This document shows, in pieces, positions 1 through 6,722 of a DNA stretch of 36,136 bases; positions within the stretch are counted from its first letter, which is position 1, and each line of letters starts with the position of its first letter. The DNA lies in the NCBI GenBank assembly GCA_016124415.1, contig WGNS01000056.1, positions 1 to 36,136 on the forward strand, read 5' to 3'. This stretch comes from Gammaproteobacteria bacterium. Lineage in GTDB: Bacteria > Pseudomonadota > Gammaproteobacteria > SZUA-140. Made by a program: the position numbers and the translations under genes. The notes beneath the pieces were generated by a model. The model saw nothing but the letters and a program-made list of their open reading frames with translations. It was not told the DNA's origin and ran no database searches.

Positions 1-21
1 CAATGACTCTACGGCGCATAT

Positions 22-87
22 AGCTGAATTTAGATGATCTACACCCGTCAGGCTCCGCCCTCCGGATTCCGACATCTAAATCCAGCT
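22..87. repeat. Imperfect inverted repeat beyond the serB 3' end
   Basis: Two 15-base arms at 22-36 (AGCTGAATTTAGATG) and 73-87 (CATCTAAATCCAGCT) are reverse complements with one mismatch, separated by 36 bases. They lie beyond the serB stop in the otherwise gene-free stretch 1-188. No T-run follows, so this is not a typical intrinsic terminator. It may be a dispersed repeat element or the edge of one. I see no gene in 1-188. Confidence 0.45.
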
Positions 88-188
88 GCACCTATCCCGG
101 TCTACTCGCCTTCGCGTCGCTCTCCATGGCTCGCAGTACCCGCAAACCAAAATGTCTATGGATCTGCGGAAAAACGGCGGTTCTGCAA

Positions 189-1043
189 TTACCCGATCAA
201 ATGAAGGACGCTGTCGAGGCCGCCGTGATTCAGGGCGCAACTCGCACGTTCCTGCACCGCGGGCTTGGCGTGGTACGCCACTGAAAGGCCTGCCCGCCCC
301 ATCATGACGAGGTCATTGGCGCCGTCACCCATGGCGACGGTCTGGCCGTGCGAGATCTCGAGTTCGTCGCAGAGCCGGTCGAGCAGATCGGCCTTGGCCT
401 GCGCGCCGACGATATCGCCCTCGACCTTGCCGGTCAGACGACCTTCACGGATCTCAAGCGTGTTTGCGAGCGTGTAGTCGAGCCCTAGGCGCGCCTTCAG
501 CCGGTCGGTGAAGAAGGTGAAGCCGCCGGAGACCAACGCAAAGCGGATACCACGCAGACGCAGCCCGTCCAGCAACGCCTCGGCGCCCGGATTCAGAAAC
601 AGGCGTTCCTCGTAGACCCGCTCCAGGGTTTCCGCCTCGAGACCGGCCAGAAGGGCGACGCGACGCCGCAAGGAGGTTTCGAAATCGATTTCCCCGCGCA
701 TGGCCGACTCGGTAATCGCCGCGACCTGAGGTTTGATCGAGAGATAGTCCGCGATCTCGTCGATGCATTCGATGCCGATCAAGGTCGAGTCCATATCGCT
801 CACGACGAGCCGCGTCCGTCCGACCGAGAAGCTTGCTGGCAAGCGGTTGATGTCGACGGCCACGCCTTGCCGGAAGAGGGCGAGGTCCGAGTCCGAAACG
901 GGACGGCGCGTAACGAGACGGTGATATCCCGGACACTCGATCAGCTCGCCCTCGTCCAACCAGCCGCCGAAAACGGTTTGAATGCTCCCGTTCAGGTGTT
1001 CGCCGTGGATGATCAGCGTAGTGGTCTGGATATCTCCGCTCAT
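189..1043 (-). CDS. serB: Phosphoserine phosphatase SerB
   Basis: This 284-residue cytosolic HAD-superfamily enzyme should hydrolyse phosphoserine to L-serine, the last step of serine synthesis. The HAD motif I is DMDST with the two catalytic Asp at 83 and 85. Motif II is the Ser of VSGGF (Ser172), and motif III/IV is GDGAND (Asp240, Asp244). About 75 residues precede the catalytic core, as in SerB proteins with an N-terminal regulatory-type region. It starts 29 bases after the mtnC stop on the same strand, so it is probably the last gene of the methionine-salvage operon. That pairing fits sulfur and one-carbon metabolism, but serB is a general housekeeping gene. The Shine-Dalgarno is weak. 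Confidence 0.95.
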   Translation of the reverse strand: MSGDIQTTTLIIHGEHLNGSIQTVFGGWLDEGELIECPGYHRLVTRRPVSDSDLALFRQGVAVDINRLPASFSVGRTRLVVSDMDSTLIGIECIDEIADYLSIKPQVAAITESAMRGEIDFETSLRRRVALLAGLEAETLERVYEERLFLNPGAEALLDGLRLRGIRFALVSGGFTFFTDRLKARLGLDYTLANTLEIREGRLTGKVEGDIVGAQAKADLLDRLCDELEISHGQTVAMGDGANDLVMMGRAGLSVAYHAKPAVQERASCALNHGGLDSVLHLIG

Positions 1044-1072
1044 GGTTTAACTCGATTTATTTGTTGGTATGT

Positions 1073-1771
1073 TCAGAACGCCGTGATATCGATATGCGTA
1101 AAGTCCGGGACGGTCGCGTATCCGCGCGTATTGGGCGTCACGCCCTCACGCAGGACCTGGCAAACAGCAAATCCGGCTGCGGAGGCGGCGTTAAGCTCAC
1201 CCTCGATGTCGGACAGAAACAGGATTTCCCTGGGCGCGCACCCGATCGCCTGAGCGATCGTCCGATAGGATTCTTCCTCCTGCTTGGGACCCGTCGTGGT
1301 ATCGAAGTATCCCGAAAAGAGCTCTGTCAGATCCCCGGCCTCGCTAAAACCGAAAAAGAGGCGCTGCGCGTGGATCGACCCGGAGGAATAACAATAGATC
1401 CCGATCCTCTGATCGTGCCAGGACCGCATGACGCCGGCCACATCGGGATACATATGGGCGCGTAACTCGCCGCGCCGGTACCCCGCCTCCCAGATCAGGC
1501 CCTGTAAGGCCTTCAGCGGCGTCGCCTTGCGATCGGCGTCGATCCAGTCCGCCAGGGTTTCGACGACCTCGTCGAGACCGGCCCCGCCATCCGATTCAGA
1601 GCGCCCGAGTTCGGCTCGCACGGCGTCGACCTGCTCACGCCACTCCGGATCGTCGGCGTGGATGCGCAGTTCCTGCCCCAAACGCTCCCTGGCGTAGGGA
1701 AACAGCGTGTCGCGGACGTAGGACAGCGAAGAGGTCGTGCCCTCGACGTCGGTGACAATGGCCCGAATCAA
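1073..1771 (-). CDS. mtnC: Enolase-phosphatase E1 (acireductone synthase) MtnC
   Basis: The 232-residue HAD-family enzyme acts in methionine salvage. It enolises 2,3-diketo-5-methylthiopentyl-1-phosphate and then dephosphorylates it to acireductone. The N-terminus has the family signature TDVEGTTSS with nucleophile Asp8 and Glu10; Glu replaces the usual second Asp in this subfamily. A SSGS motif (motif II) follows near residue 130 and SDIEGEL near residue 188. Length fits the family (about 230). The start codon overlaps the mtnD stop by four bases (1768-1771), indicating translational coupling. serB follows 29 bases downstream. Confidence 0.95.
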   Translation of the reverse strand: MIRAIVTDVEGTTSSLSYVRDTLFPYARERLGQELRIHADDPEWREQVDAVRAELGRSESDGGAGLDEVVETLADWIDADRKATPLKALQGLIWEAGYRRGELRAHMYPDVAGVMRSWHDQRIGIYCYSSGSIHAQRLFFGFSEAGDLTELFSGYFDTTTGPKQEEESYRTIAQAIGCAPREILFLSDIEGELNAASAAGFAVCQVLREGVTPNTRGYATVPDFTHIDITAF

Positions 1772-2331
1772 GCGGTCATATCCTTCATGAAGGTATCGAA
1801 GTCAGGATAATCCTCGGCGATATCGCTGCCGGTGTACCTTGCGATCCAACCTTCCGGAGTCGTAAACAGACGAATGCAGCGAAAATCCGGCCGCTCGCCC
1901 ATATCGAACCAATGCGGCACGCCGGCAGGCACGCTGATCAGGTCGCCCTCGCTGCACATCAGCGCGTAGACCCGGCTCCCGATATGCAGATAGAACAGGC
2001 CGTTGCCGTGGACGAAGAAGCGGACCTCGAAGTCGTCGTGGGTATGCTCGGCGCGGAACTTTTGACGTAAGGCCTCGCGGTCCGGGTGGTCAGGCCCCAA
2101 GGCCACGACATCGGCGCTCTGAAAACCATGGCGCACCATGAGCTGCTGAATCGATTCGTCGTGGGCGGCCAGGATCTCCTCGTTGGTCGCATCGCGCTCG
2201 AGCGGAACATCGGTCGCCCAGCACGCATATTCCACGCCCAGCTTGGCCAAGATTTGAGCGATGCTGACCTGGTCCATATGGTGGGCCAGGACCGCGCTGT
2301 CCGTGTCGGCATAGATACAAAGATGTGTCAT
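1768..2331 (-). CDS. mtnD: Acireductone dioxygenase MtnD
   Basis: This is a cupin-fold dioxygenase of 187 residues. With Fe2+ it converts acireductone and O2 to formate and 4-methylthio-2-oxobutanoate, the methionine precursor. With Ni2+ the family can run an off-pathway, CO-releasing reaction. The ligands H96, H98, E102 (HTHDDFEVRFFV) and H140 fall at exactly the numbers known for the Klebsiella enzyme, which supports the start at 2331 over an ATG 11 codons upstream. A GGGAGGTG ribosome-binding site lies about 8 bases before this start. The start overlaps the mtnB stop by four bases, and the stop overlaps mtnC by four. Confidence 0.96.
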   Translation of the reverse strand: MTHLCIYADTDSAVLAHHMDQVSIAQILAKLGVEYACWATDVPLERDATNEEILAAHDESIQQLMVRHGFQSADVVALGPDHPDREALRQKFRAEHTHDDFEVRFFVHGNGLFYLHIGSRVYALMCSEGDLISVPAGVPHWFDMGERPDFRCIRLFTTPEGWIARYTGSDIAEDYPDFDTFMKDMTA

Positions 2332-2933
2332 GACCGTGTCACCTCCCGAGTCAACAACTCGCATTGCAATAGAAACTCAAAGGCCTCCAGGTGCCTTACC
2401 GCTGCATCCATGTCCGCCCCCCAGGCATAGAGCCCGTGACCGCGGATCAAATAACCCGGCGGGCCGTCATGGAGATGGCGCTCGACCTCGCCGGCCAAAC
2501 GCACCATGTCCTGATCATTGTCGAACACCGGAACCGAAACCCGGCTCTCGTGGGTGTCGATGCCGGGGAAGGCCTTCAGGATCTCGAGATCGTCGATCTC
2601 CCATGACCGGCCCAGCAGGCGCGAAATCACCGTGGCGTTGACCGAATGAGTATGCAGTACGACGCCGACCTCCGGGAAGGTCGCGTAAATCTGGGTATGC
2701 AACAGCGTCTCGGCGGAAGGACGGCGGTGATCGTCGATCGCGCGACCCTCTCCGTTCACGCGCATGAGATCGGACTCGCGCAACCCGCCCTTGTGGGCAC
2801 CCGACACCGTGATCGCGATCGAACCGTCACCGAGGCGCACGGAAAGATTGCCGCTCGTGGCGGGCAGCCAGCCGCGATCGTGCAAGCGGCCTCCGACGTC
2901 GATGAGCGCCTCGACGGCTGTCTCATAGCTCAT
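2328..2933 (-). CDS. mtnB: Methylthioribulose-1-phosphate dehydratase MtnB
   Basis: This 201-residue class II aldolase/adducin-family zinc enzyme should dehydrate methylthioribulose-1-phosphate, the step before MtnC. Visible features are the N-terminal GWLPATSGNLSVR, the zinc-binding HTHSVNAT, and a late RGHGLYAWG histidine motif. The open frame extends 60 codons further upstream, but that part overlaps the hydrolase gene and does not resemble the family. The ATG at 2933 gives the usual length and has a GGAG seven bases upstream. It overlaps the hydrolase 3' end by 11 bases. mtnA and mtnP/mtnN are not in the window. Confidence 0.94.
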   Translation of the reverse strand: MSYETAVEALIDVGGRLHDRGWLPATSGNLSVRLGDGSIAITVSGAHKGGLRESDLMRVNGEGRAIDDHRRPSAETLLHTQIYATFPEVGVVLHTHSVNATVISRLLGRSWEIDDLEILKAFPGIDTHESRVSVPVFDNDQDMVRLAGEVERHLHDGPPGYLIRGHGLYAWGADMDAAVRHLEAFEFLLQCELLTREVTRS

Positions 2934-3702
2934 GCGCTGACTCCAAATAGTGTTGCACCCATGTCGCAATGATACGCCCTGCATAGGCCGCATCGCCATC
3001 TCCGCTGAGCAAATGATCGGCTCGATCGAGCACGACGAAGCTCTTGGGATGCCTCGCGGTCTGGAAGATCCGGCTCGCATTACCCATGGGGACGACGCGA
3101 TCGTCCGGCGCATGCAGGATCAACAGGCCACGCTCCAACCCTTCGAGAACCGCTACCATGTCATGTGACTGAATATCCTCGATGAACTGCCGCGTGATCG
3201 CATAGTCTTGGCCGCCGATCGAGACCTCCGCGCTGCCCTCGCCCATGATCGTCTCCATCTGCGCATCGAAATGGTGGCGAAGATGCCCCGGATCGAATGG
3301 AGCGTTGATGGTGGCGACCGCGCGACAGGAAGGCACCTTGCCCGCAGCGACCAGGGACATGGTGCCACCCAACGAATGCCCGATCAACAAACCGGGCGCG
3401 GGCAGCCCTTCCGAAATCACGGCGTCGCAGGCCGCCATGATGTCCGCAACGCCGGTCGTAAAGTTGGTCTCGGCGAAACGCCCGCCGCTCTCGCCGAGCC
3501 CACAGAGGTCGATACGAAGCAGCCCGATGCCGGCCGAGCAGAGCTCACGGCCGATGGTGCGATTGATCTTGTAGTTCTTGTGGCAGGTAAAACAATGGGT
3601 CATGACCGCCATGGCTCGCGGCGCCCCCTCGTCCGGAAGATCCAGGATCCCGGCGAGTTCGATACCCGTGGCATTGAGAAAACGCAGTCGTTTAGAGGTC
3701 AT
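2923..3702 (-). CDS. Alpha/beta hydrolase (OsmC-associated type)
   Basis: The 259-residue serine hydrolase begins MTSKRLRFLNATG. Its nucleophile is the Ser of GHSLGG, the acid is in HAPDDRVVP, and the His is in DRADHLL, a complete catalytic triad. THCFTCHKN and RIDLCGLGESGG resemble the hydrolase half of bifunctional alpha/beta hydrolase-OsmC proteins, but no OsmC domain follows. It is the first gene of the string leading into mtnB, mtnD, mtnC and serB, with an 11-base overlap into mtnB. The substrate is unknown, and I see no reason from sequence to assign it a methionine-salvage step. The frame is open 36 codons further upstream from a TTG, but that extension looks non-coding (G-rich leader). 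The Shine-Dalgarno at the chosen start is weak. Confidence 0.85.
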   Translation of the reverse strand: MTSKRLRFLNATGIELAGILDLPDEGAPRAMAVMTHCFTCHKNYKINRTIGRELCSAGIGLLRIDLCGLGESGGRFAETNFTTGVADIMAACDAVISEGLPAPGLLIGHSLGGTMSLVAAGKVPSCRAVATINAPFDPGHLRHHFDAQMETIMGEGSAEVSIGGQDYAITRQFIEDIQSHDMVAVLEGLERGLLILHAPDDRVVPMGNASRIFQTARHPKSFVVLDRADHLLSGDGDAAYAGRIIATWVQHYLESAHEL

Positions 3703-3739
3703 AACACGGTCGGCAGAAAAACGGACCGATAGTTTACCG

Positions 3740-3772
3740 CCCCCTGCCCCCAATTCCCATGCCGCCCCGCCC
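3740..3772 (-). other. Potential G-quadruplex in the hydrolase leader
   Basis: On the plus strand there are five C-runs (CCCCC, CCCCC, CCC, CCCC, CCC) separated by 2, 4, 6 and 1 bases. The minus, mRNA-sense strand therefore has G3+ runs with loops of at most six bases, which fits the canonical four-run quadruplex rule. It lies 38-70 bases upstream of the hydrolase start, between the terminator at 3804-3838 and the coding region. Whether it folds or matters is inference. Confidence 0.4.
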
Positions 3773-3803
3773 ACTAAGACATTTCGTCGCCTGAGGGTCC
3801 TTG

Positions 3804-3838
3804 AAAACAAAAACCCCGACCAGGAGGATGGCCGGGGT
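3804..3838 (-). terminator. Intrinsic terminator, minus strand
   Basis: The arms 3829-3838 and 3813-3822 form a 10-bp GC-rich stem with one A-C mismatch and a six-base loop reading UCCUCC in the minus transcript. They are followed by UUUUU-G-UUUU. It lies about 100 bases upstream of the hydrolase start and about 40 bases downstream of a predicted start site, so it should either end a small RNA or act as an attenuator. Confidence 0.75.
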
Positions 3839-3879
3839 GGAGGAGGAGTCGATCAATAGCTATGAAGAGGGGGTATTTG
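3804..3879 (-). ncRNA. Candidate small RNA with anti-Shine-Dalgarno motifs
   Basis: A transcript starting about six bases after the -10 motif at 3885-3889 and ending in the terminator U-run would be about 75 nt. It would begin with an unstructured stretch containing CCCCCUCUUC, then carry CUCCUCCUCC (3839-3848 on the complement), then the terminator hairpin whose loop is UCCUCC. Both C/U motifs could pair with ribosome-binding sites. No convincing ORF fits: an ATG at 3882 would lie at or before the predicted start site and reads only nine codons. The alternative is an attenuated leader for the hydrolase-mtn-serB genes. Confidence 0.5.
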
Positions 3880-3884
3880 CATAA

Positions 3885-3911
3885 TGAGACTGAGCGTTCG
3901 TAAAAAAGTTC
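3885..3911 (-). promoter_or_regulatory. Sigma-E-like (ECF) promoter
   Basis: On the minus strand GAACTT (3906-3911) is followed after exactly 16 bases by TCTCA (3885-3889). The sigma-E (RpoE) consensus is GAACTT-N16-TCTGA. The -35 element is perfect, the -10 has one change, the T-run right after GAACTT matches the consensus, and an A/T-rich tract lies upstream. It drives transcription toward the candidate small RNA and the hydrolase. Confidence 0.55.
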
Positions 3912-4048
3912 AATCCCATTGCAAATTTTTTCCATATTTTTCTGACGGCCCATTTACCGCTCAGCGTGTTATGCTCGGCGGCATGTAACCCTCCCAGGTC
4001 GAGAACGACCAAAGGAACTCAACCAGGTCCATGAAGGAGTGAAACATC

Positions 4049-4876
4049 ATGACGCTCAGGTATGCCTGTCATGTAGGGCTGATGTCGTTGGGACTCGTAC
4101 TCGCGGCACCGTGTCTTGCCGACGAACCCGCCCCGGAGGCGCTGCTCGAAAAGGCTCAGGAGATCTACGCAGGACACGACAGCGTCTCGAAACTGTCGTT
4201 CACGCTCCATAACCCGGATAAAAGGGACCGGCGCGAGGACTACACGATGCTCTGGATGGAACCCGAGTCAGGACCCATCGAAGACAAGACCCTGCTGTTC
4301 CAGACCTTCCCGCCCGACAAGCTCGGCGTCGCCTTCATGAACTGGACCTACCATGGGGAAGCCGACCACGAGGACGACTCGTGGATCTATCTGCCGGAGC
4401 TCCGCACGATCCGCAAAATCAGCCACGGCATGCATCATCACGATCACCACCAGGACCCGGAGGACGAATTCTCGCTGTCCGTCCTGCATCGCGCCCAGCT
4501 CCTGGAACGGGATCCCGACCTCGACGACCTGTTCCGGCTACCCGACCAGACCGTCGACGGCAAGACCTTCATTCGAATCGAGCGCACGCCGAAGATGGCC
4601 ATGCCCGATTTCCCCTACAGCCGCACCGTGGTTTGGCTTTCGGACTCCCCGATCCGAATCGAGCACATCGATTATTATGATGCCCAAGGCAAGCTGGTTC
4701 TCAAACAGGACATCGACTGGCAACAGATCGGCAAGGCCTGGGTCTGGAAGGAAGTGCGCGCCGAGGTGCCCGACAAGGATACCTGGACCCGCCTGGAGGT
4801 CAGCGACGTCAAGGTGGATACCGGCCTAACAGAAAGTGAGTTTTCCAAACGCCGCATGCGCCAAGGGATCCGATAA
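4049..4876 (+). CDS. LolA-like outer membrane lipoprotein-sorting protein, His-rich
   Basis: The 275-residue secreted protein has a signal peptide with probable cleavage after CLA (about residue 24). The body resembles the LolA-like family (outer membrane lipoprotein-sorting protein): GVAFMNWTY near 94, SWIYLPELRTIRKIS near 112-126, and an RIEHIDYYDAQGKLV strand later. The corresponding stretch at 35327-36136 reads GTAFMRWNY and QWLYLPSLKTIRRVS, so the two are paralogues. A His-rich loop HGMHHHDHHQD (about 127-136) is absent from the paralogue. An AAGGAG site lies about nine bases before ATG. It stands alone on the plus strand, convergent with amrS. Such proteins usually sit beside MMPL exporters; here the exporter is 25 kb away. 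Substrate unknown. Confidence 0.8.
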   Translation: MTLRYACHVGLMSLGLVLAAPCLADEPAPEALLEKAQEIYAGHDSVSKLSFTLHNPDKRDRREDYTMLWMEPESGPIEDKTLLFQTFPPDKLGVAFMNWTYHGEADHEDDSWIYLPELRTIRKISHGMHHHDHHQDPEDEFSLSVLHRAQLLERDPDLDDLFRLPDQTVDGKTFIRIERTPKMAMPDFPYSRTVVWLSDSPIRIEHIDYYDAQGKLVLKQDIDWQQIGKAWVWKEVRAEVPDKDTWTRLEVSDVKVDTGLTESEFSKRRMRQGIR

Positions 4877-4882
4877 CGGCAA

Positions 4883-4909
4883 GTAGGGCACGGCACGCCG
4901 TGCCTCTAC
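4883..4909. repeat. Dispersed palindromic repeat, copy 1
   Basis: GTAGGGCACGGC followed by ACGCCGTGCCTCTAC forms an almost perfect GC-rich palindrome. It belongs to the same family as 5010-5033, 14342-14365 and 21786-21809. It sits seven bases after the LolA-like stop, between convergent genes, and could serve as a bidirectional transcript end. Confidence 0.7.
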
Positions 4910-5009
4910 GGAGGATTAACGACGCGGTCAACCGGTGGGACGGCTACGCACTCAATTCGAGGCGCACTGTGACGCGCGATTTCCCAACGAGTTCCGATCC
5001 TTGGCATCG

Positions 5010-5033
5010 GTAGGGGCACGGCGTGCCGTGCCC
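5010..5033. repeat. Dispersed palindromic repeat, copy 2
   Basis: GTAGGGGCACGGC followed by GTGCCGTGCCC is a second copy of the same palindrome, 100 bases from copy 1 and in the same convergent gap between the LolA-like gene and amrS. Confidence 0.7.
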
Positions 5034-5077
5034 GACAGACGAGGTTGCGGCGAGTGTCCGTTTCCAAGAATCGAGCC

Positions 5078-6160
5078 TTATACCGCGCCTTCCAGATGAA
5101 CAGGTTGACGCCTATTGCCGTAGGCCGAGTTGAAGTGGCGGTAGCGGCCCGGGATCGCGGTCTTGCAATTCAGGCAACGGCCATCGTCATCCAGATGGTA
5201 GGTCGTGATGTCGTAGCCGTTGCGCACGATCACGGCCTGCCCGCAGGACGGGCAATAGGTCGTGCCGCCGTCGGTGTCGTAGACGTTTCCGGTATAGACG
5301 TAGCGCAGTCCCGCAGAGATGGCCTGACGTCGGGCGCGGCGGACGGTCTCAAGCGGCGTGGGTGGAATGTCGCGCATCCGGAAATCCGGATGAAAGGCCG
5401 TGAAATGCACCGGAACGTCCTGGCCGAGATGCTCCAGGATCCAGGCGCAAGCGGCATCGACCTCTGCCTCGGAGTCGTTATGACCGGGAATCAGAAGCGT
5501 CGTGATCTCGGTCCAGATTTTGGTCTCGTGAACCAGATACTTGAGCGTATCCAGGATAGGTTCGAGATGCCCGCCGCAGATCTTCCAGTAGAAGTCCTCC
5601 TTGAACGACTTCAGGTCGACGTTGACGGCATCGATGTTGCGAAAGAAATCCGCACGGGCCGTTTCGGTGATGTAGCCTGCCGTCACCGCCACGGTGGCAA
5701 GCCCCCGTTCGTGGCAGGCGAGCGCCGTATCGTCGGCGTATTCCAGGAAAATGACCGGATCGTTGTAGGTAAAGGCAACGCTCGCGCAACGAAGCCGGGC
5801 TGCGCTGTCCGCGATGGTCTCGGGATCGGCCGAATCGCAGAGTCGCGCGAACTCGCGCGATTTCGAGATATCCCAGTTTTGACAGAACCGGCAAGCCAGG
5901 TTGCACCCGGCCGTCCCGAACGACAACACGCTGCTGCCGGGCAGGAAATGGTTTAGCGGTTTCTTTTCGATCGGGTCGACGCAAAAACCGGATGAGCGCC
6001 CGTACGTGGTCAGAACCAGTTGCGGCCCCTCGCGCTTGCGCACGAAACACATGCCTCTCTGTCCGTCGTGCAGCTTACAATAGCGCGGACAGACATCGCA
6101 CTGAATGCGGCCGTCGTCGATCTCGTGCCAGAAACGGGCCGGATGATGTTGATCACTCAT
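5078..6160 (-). CDS. amrS: AmmeMemoRadiSam system radical SAM enzyme
   Basis: This 360-residue cytosolic radical SAM protein has the cluster-binding CxxxCxxC as Cys86, Cys90 and Cys93 (CNLACRFCQNW). An N-terminal Cys set (C21, C24, C28, C38; CDVCPRYCKL) and a C-terminal zinc-ribbon-like pair CPSCG and CLNCK are typical of the AmrS family. It is related to pyruvate-formate-lyase activating enzymes, but the reaction is not known to me. It overlaps the AMMECR1 gene by eight bases and is last in the three-gene operon with the AMMECR1 and MEMO homologues. Confidence 0.93.
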   Translation of the reverse strand: MSDQHHPARFWHEIDDGRIQCDVCPRYCKLHDGQRGMCFVRKREGPQLVLTTYGRSSGFCVDPIEKKPLNHFLPGSSVLSFGTAGCNLACRFCQNWDISKSREFARLCDSADPETIADSAARLRCASVAFTYNDPVIFLEYADDTALACHERGLATVAVTAGYITETARADFFRNIDAVNVDLKSFKEDFYWKICGGHLEPILDTLKYLVHETKIWTEITTLLIPGHNDSEAEVDAACAWILEHLGQDVPVHFTAFHPDFRMRDIPPTPLETVRRARRQAISAGLRYVYTGNVYDTDGGTTYCPSCGQAVIVRNGYDITTYHLDDDGRCLNCKTAIPGRYRHFNSAYGNRRQPVHLEGAV

Positions 6161-6722
6161 GGCCGTTCACCTCACTGAAGTGCTCCACGGTATAAACCGA
6201 AACCTCGATGTCCGGATCCCAATGATCGATCGGCAAACCCGCCTTGCGGCGCAGGTGCATCAAAAATTCATGGGGATTCGGCAGTTCCGCCCAGACCTGG
6301 GGCAAAAAAGTCGCGCGTTGCGAGCCGAGCTCCAGGATGACGCCGTCCAGCCCGGGGCGTAACGCGAGGATGGCTTCGGCCTCGCTGTGAATGTCGATCG
6401 GCTTGGGTTTGCTCAAAAGCGACACCTCGATCGATACGTCGTCCACTTCGCTCTCCGTCATGGGCAGGAACCGGGGGTCGTGCAGCGCCGCCGCAACGGC
6501 ATTGCGGGTCAAGTCATCCTGTAACGGCCGCACCGCTTCCAGGCTACCGATACAACCGCGCAGTTGCCCGTGACGCTTCAGTGTCACGAAGGCCGCACCG
6601 GGTTCCGACAACCGTTGCCTGTCCGCGACCGCGATGTCCGGATGCACCGCGGGCATTCCAACCGCCTCGGCGATGGCCGCCCGAGCGAGTCCGGTTAACG
6701 CTGCCCCCCACCCGACGCTCAT
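6153..6722 (-). CDS. amrA: AmmeMemoRadiSam system protein A (AMMECR1 domain)
   Basis: The protein has 189 residues and the AMMECR1-domain signature LRGCIG at 54-59, followed by AALHDPRF and the C-terminal EFLMHLRRKAGLP. Its start overlaps the MEMO gene by four bases (ATGA, 6719-6722) and its end overlaps amrS by eight, so the three products should be made together. The conserved Cys57 is the best candidate for a functional residue. The molecular role of bacterial AMMECR1 proteins is unsettled. Confidence 0.93.
   Translation of the reverse strand: MSVGWGAALTGLARAAIAEAVGMPAVHPDIAVADRQRLSEPGAAFVTLKRHGQLRGCIGSLEAVRPLQDDLTRNAVAAALHDPRFLPMTESEVDDVSIEVSLLSKPKPIDIHSEAEAILALRPGLDGVILELGSQRATFLPQVWAELPNPHEFLMHLRRKAGLPIDHWDPDIEVSVYTVEHFSEVNGHE

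Noticed and set aside
3856-3882. Nine-codon leader peptide (ATG at 3882) as an attenuation peptide
   Set aside because: It has no run of a regulatory amino acid, and the predicted transcription start lies at or after the ATG.
5045-5956. Long plus-strand open frame opposite amrS
   Set aside because: It is antisense to a well-supported radical SAM gene, lacks family motifs and is a typical high-GC shadow frame.
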